Source: Ilyomonas sp965277535 (GTDB lineage: Bacteria > Bacteroidota > Bacteroidia > Chitinophagales > Chitinophagaceae). Taken from it: a stretch of DNA of 64,000 bases. A model generated the notes under the pieces. It worked only from the letters and a program-made list of their open reading frames with translations, was not told the origin of the DNA and did no database searches. Both the position numbers and the translations under genes were made by a program. The stretch covers positions 1,984,001-2,048,000 of the forward strand of contig OZ255825.1 of the NCBI GenBank assembly GCA_965277535.1, written 5' to 3'. Shown piece by piece: positions 59,749 to 64,000 of the stretch (position 1 is the first letter of the stretch; every line of letters starts with the position of its first letter).

Positions 59749-62682
59749 ATGCAAATGCTACGGATTATTGTTTTATTATCTTGTATACTGCTCTCTTTAT
59801 ATAGCAGCGCACAATCCAATGACCACATCTTCCCCGCTGCGAATGTTGCGAAATCTTTTATTGATTTCGACAGCAAAGGATTTATCATTAATGGCAAGCG
59901 TACGTTCATAGTATCTGCCGGAATGGAATATGCGCGTGTTCCAAGAGCTTTATGGAAAGACAGGCTGCAACGCTTGCGTGCAGCGGGTTTCAATTGTATA
60001 GAAATATATACATTCTGGAATTATCACGAGCCACAGGAAGGCAAATTCAACTTCTCAGGTGACCATGACTTAAATGCATTTTTACAATTGGTACACAGCC
60101 TTGGCATGTATGCCATTGTGCGTGTGGGTCCTTATTATTGCGCAGAATGGGATTTTGGTGGTTACCCAACATGGCTGAAGTTTAAGAAAGGCTTGAAAGT
60201 ACGTGAACCTAACAAAGCGTTTGAAACATGCGTGGATCATTTCTTTGACACACTAATGCCTGTTGTTTCCCGCAATCAAATCAATCATGGCGGTGCGGTT
60301 GTCATGGTGCAGTTAGAAAACGAACATCCGCTGGGCTGGGGCACTGCGATGCCCAATTCTTACTTTGAACATCTTCGTTCCTATGCAGTAAGCAAAGGCT
60401 TACAGGTGCCTTATTTTTTCAGTGGCTTACACCATTCATCAGACCCCGCAGGCAATGAATATAAATTAGATGATGATAAACGACCCAACCCATGGTTCTC
60501 AACAGAGTTTTGGAGTGTATGGTACAATGCTTATAGCAGTGGTGAAAAGGAAGCAAAACTATATGAGGGCAGAACATGGAAAATTATAGCCGGTGGAGGT
60601 AATGGTTATAATTATTACATGGCGCATGGCGGCAGTAATTTTGGTTATACCAACAATGATGAAGATGCTGCTTCTTATGATTATGGAGCAGCGGTTGGTC
60701 AGGCCGGTGATCTGCGACCAATCTATTACACTATGAAAAGAGCGGCATTCTTTGCGCGCAGTTTTGAAGATATTTTAGAGAACAGCACAAATGCTATTTC
60801 GCAGTATACATCGTTGCTTAAAGACACAGCCATACGTTTAAGTGCACGAACAAGTCCGGCGGGTGATATTGTTTTTTTGGATAATCAAACCGATAAACAA
60901 ACGCAGGTGAACTTTATGGGTAAAACCATCCTTGTTGAAGAAGGAGAAATTTATCCTTTGGTTCATGAATATCGTATAACACCCGATGTAATAATCCACT
61001 GGTCTTTCGCCAGGATTTATGCTTTATACAAACAAGGAAATACAACTAATATCATTGTAAATGGCAATGCGGCTGAAGAAGCTATAATTGATTTTTCGAT
61101 AAAAACAAATGCTGTTGTAAATACAAAGGAAAAAGTCTTTCATGTAACAACAGGTATTGTTGAGTTTAAAGCAAATATTCTCCGTGTTAATCAGCCACAG
61201 TCCTATTCATTTACTTGCGGAGCACAAACCATTCGTATCATTTGCCTCTCAAACAAATTAGCAGACAGAACATGGCTTTTTCTGAAAGGCAATCAATCAT
61301 ATATGGTAAGCGGACCTGCTTATGTATCTGATATAAAAGAGGCCGGAAACAATATAAGAATATCTGCAGAGAAGCCCTGGCAAAGCGATACATCATCTGC
61401 CTGGTTGTTTACACAAAAAGAGATGATAAAGCTGAACCAATCTTCATCATCAGGCACCAGTCATCTTACCAATCCGTCTTTATCTCCCTGGCAGTATCAA
61501 ACCGCAATGCATCAGGCAGCTATTGATTATGATGATCAGCAGTGGTTACAAAGCCGGAACCCAATGCAGATGGGCGCTGACGGAGATACAACTGCCGATG
61601 CCTGGTATCGAACAACCATCAATATTCCGAAGGATGGAATGTACACATTGCAGGCAGATGGTGGTGGCAGAGCAACTACATTTATTGATGAAAAACCTAT
61701 GAACGCATGGAATATTTCAGACGGTGGGACAACGCTGTCATTGACAAAAGGCAAACACCTGATGTCTTTTTTTACCGCACATGATGGACGGGATAAATTA
61801 GCCGCTTATATCGGTGCTATTGATTCTACTGACAGCAAAGGTTTATACGGTGATGTTAGGTTGTTGCCGGGTAATAATGCTGTGCAAACTTTACAAGGAT
61901 GGCGATACCTGATAATGCCGGACAAAGAAGCCGTGAATAAAGCTATTCCTGCGGATACATCACCATGGAAACCTTATAAAATTGGGGACGATGTATTTGA
62001 TAAGAAAAAAGGATTTGCATGGTTTCAAACACGCTTACCGCTGGAAGATTATAAAGGGGGAACAGCTGTCCTGTTTTTTAAAAGTGTTGATGAAAATGCA
62101 ACTGTGTTTATTAACAACCAGCTTGTAGCAAAACATGAAGGCTGGAACCAGAAATTCTATGTAACGCTTACGCATTTAGACACTTTGAAAACACCGGTTT
62201 ATCTAAATGTGTTTATAGAGAATTATGATAACGAAGGTGGCATAGACCAGCCTGTAAAATTGAACATCATCCCAAACAATACAATACCTGTTACAGGTTG
62301 GCGGATGAAAGGAGGAACCGGCAATCCAGATAGCGACAAGTGGTCGTTATTGAATGACACAGGTAAGATAGCAGGTCCGTGCTTTTATCAATCTGCGTTT
62401 ACTTTAGATGTAAGTGCATTGAAGGGAACAATCTGGCGCGTGCAAACAACCGGTTTGGGTCATGGTTCCGTCTGGATAAATGGATACAACCTTGGTCGCT
62501 ATCCGGAAAAAATTCCGGCACCAGGTATGTATATTCCTGATTGCTGGCTGCATAAAGGAAGTAATAAGATTGTTATTTATGAAGAAGATAGTAAATCGCC
62601 ACAAAAGGTAGGTCTGCAAACAGAAGCCGCTGCCAGCAGGGATTTGATACAACTGACAACGCATATATCAGATCATGAGTAA
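59749..62682 (+). CDS. GH35 beta-galactosidase, secreted, multidomain
   Basis: The 977-residue protein has a signal peptide (MLRIIVLLSCILLSLYSSAQ; the start may be the ATG at 59755). The GH35 barrel is intact: SAGMEYARVPRALWKDRLQR, IEIYTFWNYHEPQEGKFNFS, RVGPYYCAEWDFGGYPTWL, the acid/base Glu192 in VMVQLENEHP and the nucleophile Glu253 in NPWFSTEFWSVWYN. C-terminal jelly-roll domains follow (WYRTTINIPKDGMYTLQADG, GPCFYQSAFTLDV, GHGSVWINGYNLGRYPEKIP). It releases beta-linked galactose from plant polysaccharide side chains. It lies 120 bases after the small membrane protein gene. Confidence 0.93.
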   Translation: MQMLRIIVLLSCILLSLYSSAQSNDHIFPAANVAKSFIDFDSKGFIINGKRTFIVSAGMEYARVPRALWKDRLQRLRAAGFNCIEIYTFWNYHEPQEGKFNFSGDHDLNAFLQLVHSLGMYAIVRVGPYYCAEWDFGGYPTWLKFKKGLKVREPNKAFETCVDHFFDTLMPVVSRNQINHGGAVVMVQLENEHPLGWGTAMPNSYFEHLRSYAVSKGLQVPYFFSGLHHSSDPAGNEYKLDDDKRPNPWFSTEFWSVWYNAYSSGEKEAKLYEGRTWKIIAGGGNGYNYYMAHGGSNFGYTNNDEDAASYDYGAAVGQAGDLRPIYYTMKRAAFFARSFEDILENSTNAISQYTSLLKDTAIRLSARTSPAGDIVFLDNQTDKQTQVNFMGKTILVEEGEIYPLVHEYRITPDVIIHWSFARIYALYKQGNTTNIIVNGNAAEEAIIDFSIKTNAVVNTKEKVFHVTTGIVEFKANILRVNQPQSYSFTCGAQTIRIICLSNKLADRTWLFLKGNQSYMVSGPAYVSDIKEAGNNIRISAEKPWQSDTSSAWLFTQKEMIKLNQSSSSGTSHLTNPSLSPWQYQTAMHQAAIDYDDQQWLQSRNPMQMGADGDTTADAWYRTTINIPKDGMYTLQADGGGRATTFIDEKPMNAWNISDGGTTLSLTKGKHLMSFFTAHDGRDKLAAYIGAIDSTDSKGLYGDVRLLPGNNAVQTLQGWRYLIMPDKEAVNKAIPADTSPWKPYKIGDDVFDKKKGFAWFQTRLPLEDYKGGTAVLFFKSVDENATVFINNQLVAKHEGWNQKFYVTLTHLDTLKTPVYLNVFIENYDNEGGIDQPVKLNIIPNNTIPVTGWRMKGGTGNPDSDKWSLLNDTGKIAGPCFYQSAFTLDVSALKGTIWRVQTTGLGHGSVWINGYNLGRYPEKIPAPGMYIPDCWLHKGSNKIVIYEEDSKSPQKVGLQTEAAASRDLIQLTTHISDHE

Positions 62683-62806
62683 ATGTTTATATAAACCAGA
62701 TTTAGTGGCTTATTATTGAATAGTGTTTACCAACGCAATATTTGCTTTATAAATTATTATAGATGAACAGTTGCTTATCTTCATGAAAGAACCTTACATT
62801 AAGATT

Positions 62807-62814
62807 TAAGTTTG
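62807..62814 (+). promoter_or_regulatory. Candidate -7 element TAAGTTTG
   Basis: It matches TAnnTTTG and lies 19 bases before the start of the GH92 gene at 62834. No -33 TTG is seen at normal spacing. Confidence 0.4.
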
Positions 62815-62833
62815 TTTCTTATACAATGCTTGT

Positions 62834-64000
62834 ATGAACCGTATTGTTGCAGCGATTGTCGTTTGTCTTCTTAGTTTTTTATTTCCCAATCTCCTCTTCT
62901 CTCAGCAGAATGATGTATTACAATATGTCAACCCTTTCATTGGTACTGCTAAAAGCAATGTGTATACAAGATGGGGAAATGAAGGAGGAACTTATCCCGG
63001 AGCCGTTGCGCCTTGGGGATACATACAACTAACACCCCAGACACGTAGCAATGGTTATGATTACAACGACAGCAGTATTCATTTTTTTAGCTGCCTGCAA
63101 CATCATAGTGGCTTTCCCGGCGGCTCTGCCGGTAGGTTGCATATCATGCCGCTTTTAAATAAGGATAAAGAGAATTGCAGCCGCAGCTTTTCGCATCAGG
63201 ATGAAGAAGCGAAGCCAGGATATTACAAGGTAACGTTGAAGGATAACAATACAACAATTGAAGCTACAGCAACAACACATGCTGGTTGGTTCCGTATCAC
63301 TTTTCCGGCGCACATTGTTCCCCTTATTTTCATTAATGATGTAGGCGATCTTTTAATGCGATCACCCACTGTTTTACAAGGAAAAAGAATGAATGCAGTG
63401 ATTCAATTTGATAAAGCAATTGCAGATATGCAAAAAGCAAAAGACGGCTGCTATCTGCTAACATTTGCTCAATCAGGTACCGGAAGAACAATCATCCAAT
63501 TGCAGGTAAGCGCTTCTGCTGTTGGTTATCAAAGTTCGGAACAAAATATAAAGGCAGGATTATCCAATCATTCCTTTGATGACATTCGCAGACAAACGGA
63601 AGCGGAATGGAAAAAACAATTGTCTGTTGTTAGTGTCAATGATACTTCTATTGAAAACAAAACGATTTTTTATACAGCCCTGTACCATTCCTTGTTGTTG
63701 CCGTGGATTATCTCTGATGTAAACGGAAATTACAAAGGTCAGGATGGGCAAATACATGCAGCAAAAGAGAAGAATGAATATGGCGGCTTTTCACCCTGGG
63801 ATACCTTTCGCTCTCTGCATCCCTTATTGTCTTTGTTGTATCCCGATAGGCAGAAAGATATGCTTTCCTCTATGTTAGACGTTTATAAGCAATCTGGTTA
63901 TCTTCCTGTTGAATCTATGACCGGCAATCATAGTATTCCTATCATTGTTGATTGTTACCTGAAAGGCATTAAACCGGCAGACAGTTTACTACTGTACAAA
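62834..64000 (+). CDS. GH92 alpha-mannosidase, 3' end outside window
   Basis: The frame is open from the ATG at 62834 to the window edge (389 codons). A signal peptide (MNRIVAAIVVCLLSFLFPNL, then LFSQ) is followed by the GH92 N-terminal domain: QYVNPFIGTAKSNVYTRWGN, EGGTYPGAVAPWGYIQLTPQ, and HFFSCLQHHSGFPGGSAGRL. The catalytic (alpha/alpha)6 part starts with AKEKNEYGGFSPWDTFRSLH, PLLSLLYPDRQKDMLSSMLD and SGYLPVESMTGNHSIPIIVD. GH92 enzymes are calcium-dependent exo-alpha-mannosidases. The segment near MTGNHSIP is shorter than in many members (no GNETxxMxGYHS form), so specificity may differ. Confidence 0.88.
   Translation, partial: MNRIVAAIVVCLLSFLFPNLLFSQQNDVLQYVNPFIGTAKSNVYTRWGNEGGTYPGAVAPWGYIQLTPQTRSNGYDYNDSSIHFFSCLQHHSGFPGGSAGRLHIMPLLNKDKENCSRSFSHQDEEAKPGYYKVTLKDNNTTIEATATTHAGWFRITFPAHIVPLIFINDVGDLLMRSPTVLQGKRMNAVIQFDKAIADMQKAKDGCYLLTFAQSGTGRTIIQLQVSASAVGYQSSEQNIKAGLSNHSFDDIRRQTEAEWKKQLSVVSVNDTSIENKTIFYTALYHSLLLPWIISDVNGNYKGQDGQIHAAKEKNEYGGFSPWDTFRSLHPLLSLLYPDRQKDMLSSMLDVYKQSGYLPVESMTGNHSIPIIVDCYLKGIKPADSLLLYK

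Overview
The window looks like a Bacteroidota chromosome, most likely from the Chitinophagaceae or a close relative. Evidence: lineage-typical proteins (DUF2480, DUF3109, the Bacteroidota form of formimidoylglutamase), secreted glycosidases of families GH97, GH115, GH35 and GH92, TAnnTTTG-type promoter elements, and moderate-to-low GC with AT-rich spacers. The species cannot be named from sequence alone.

Region 1 (1-18.5 kb) is ordinary chromosome: formimidoylglutamase-like protein, DUF2480, a lone TIR protein, a TolC/HlyD pair without its pump, DUF3109, a LutB-like Fe-S protein, GH97 glycosidase, a secreted beta-helix protein, PlsC-type acyltransferase, MsrA, a DUF4258/DUF2283 pair, the dTDP-sugar genes rfbB-rfbC-rfbA, and a HAD phosphatase. 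Region 2 (18.5-24.8 kb) starts with a CAU-anticodon tRNA that has a clear promoter and terminator. It then becomes a graveyard: an IS982 transposase with two in-frame stops, an outer-membrane barrel relic, a deleted aldo/keto reductase, and a few small hypothetical genes beside one intact esterase. Region 3 (24.8-31.7 kb) holds a MocR-type regulator, a broken LytTR gene, a PLP decarboxylase, an isochorismatase, a broken nitronate monooxygenase and a PhzF-family protein.

Region 4 (32.3-38.7 kb) is a compact co-directional Ter-type stress operon: terD, terD, HAD, phosphoribosyltransferase, terD, telA, an unrecognised 321-residue protein, terC. Region 5 (38.8-64 kb) is a plant-cell-wall (glucurono)xylan utilisation region. 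One minus-strand run contains an SDR oxidoreductase, GH115 alpha-glucuronidase, GH10 xylanase, a GPH-type symporter, GH43 and a sialate-O-acetylesterase-type esterase. Divergent from it are a secreted putative glycosidase and a second GH43. Then come a LacI regulator, inositol oxygenase, a sodium:solute symporter, GH35 and the start of a GH92. Four near-identical palindromes of the form TGCAACCGATTGCA lie before the regulator, the divergent xylan promoters, the second GH43 and a short secreted-protein relic, which suggests one LacI-controlled regulon. No SusC/SusD pair is visible; only relics remain.

Two genome-scale signals stand out. The 11-mer GCAAAA[A/C]CAAA occurs about 26 times on both strands in regions 1 and 5 but almost never between 18 and 39 kb. 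Several nested inverted-repeat elements and REP-like hairpins are scattered in spacers. Genes broken by in-frame stops or internal deletions are frequent from 18.7 kb onward, indicating ongoing gene loss.
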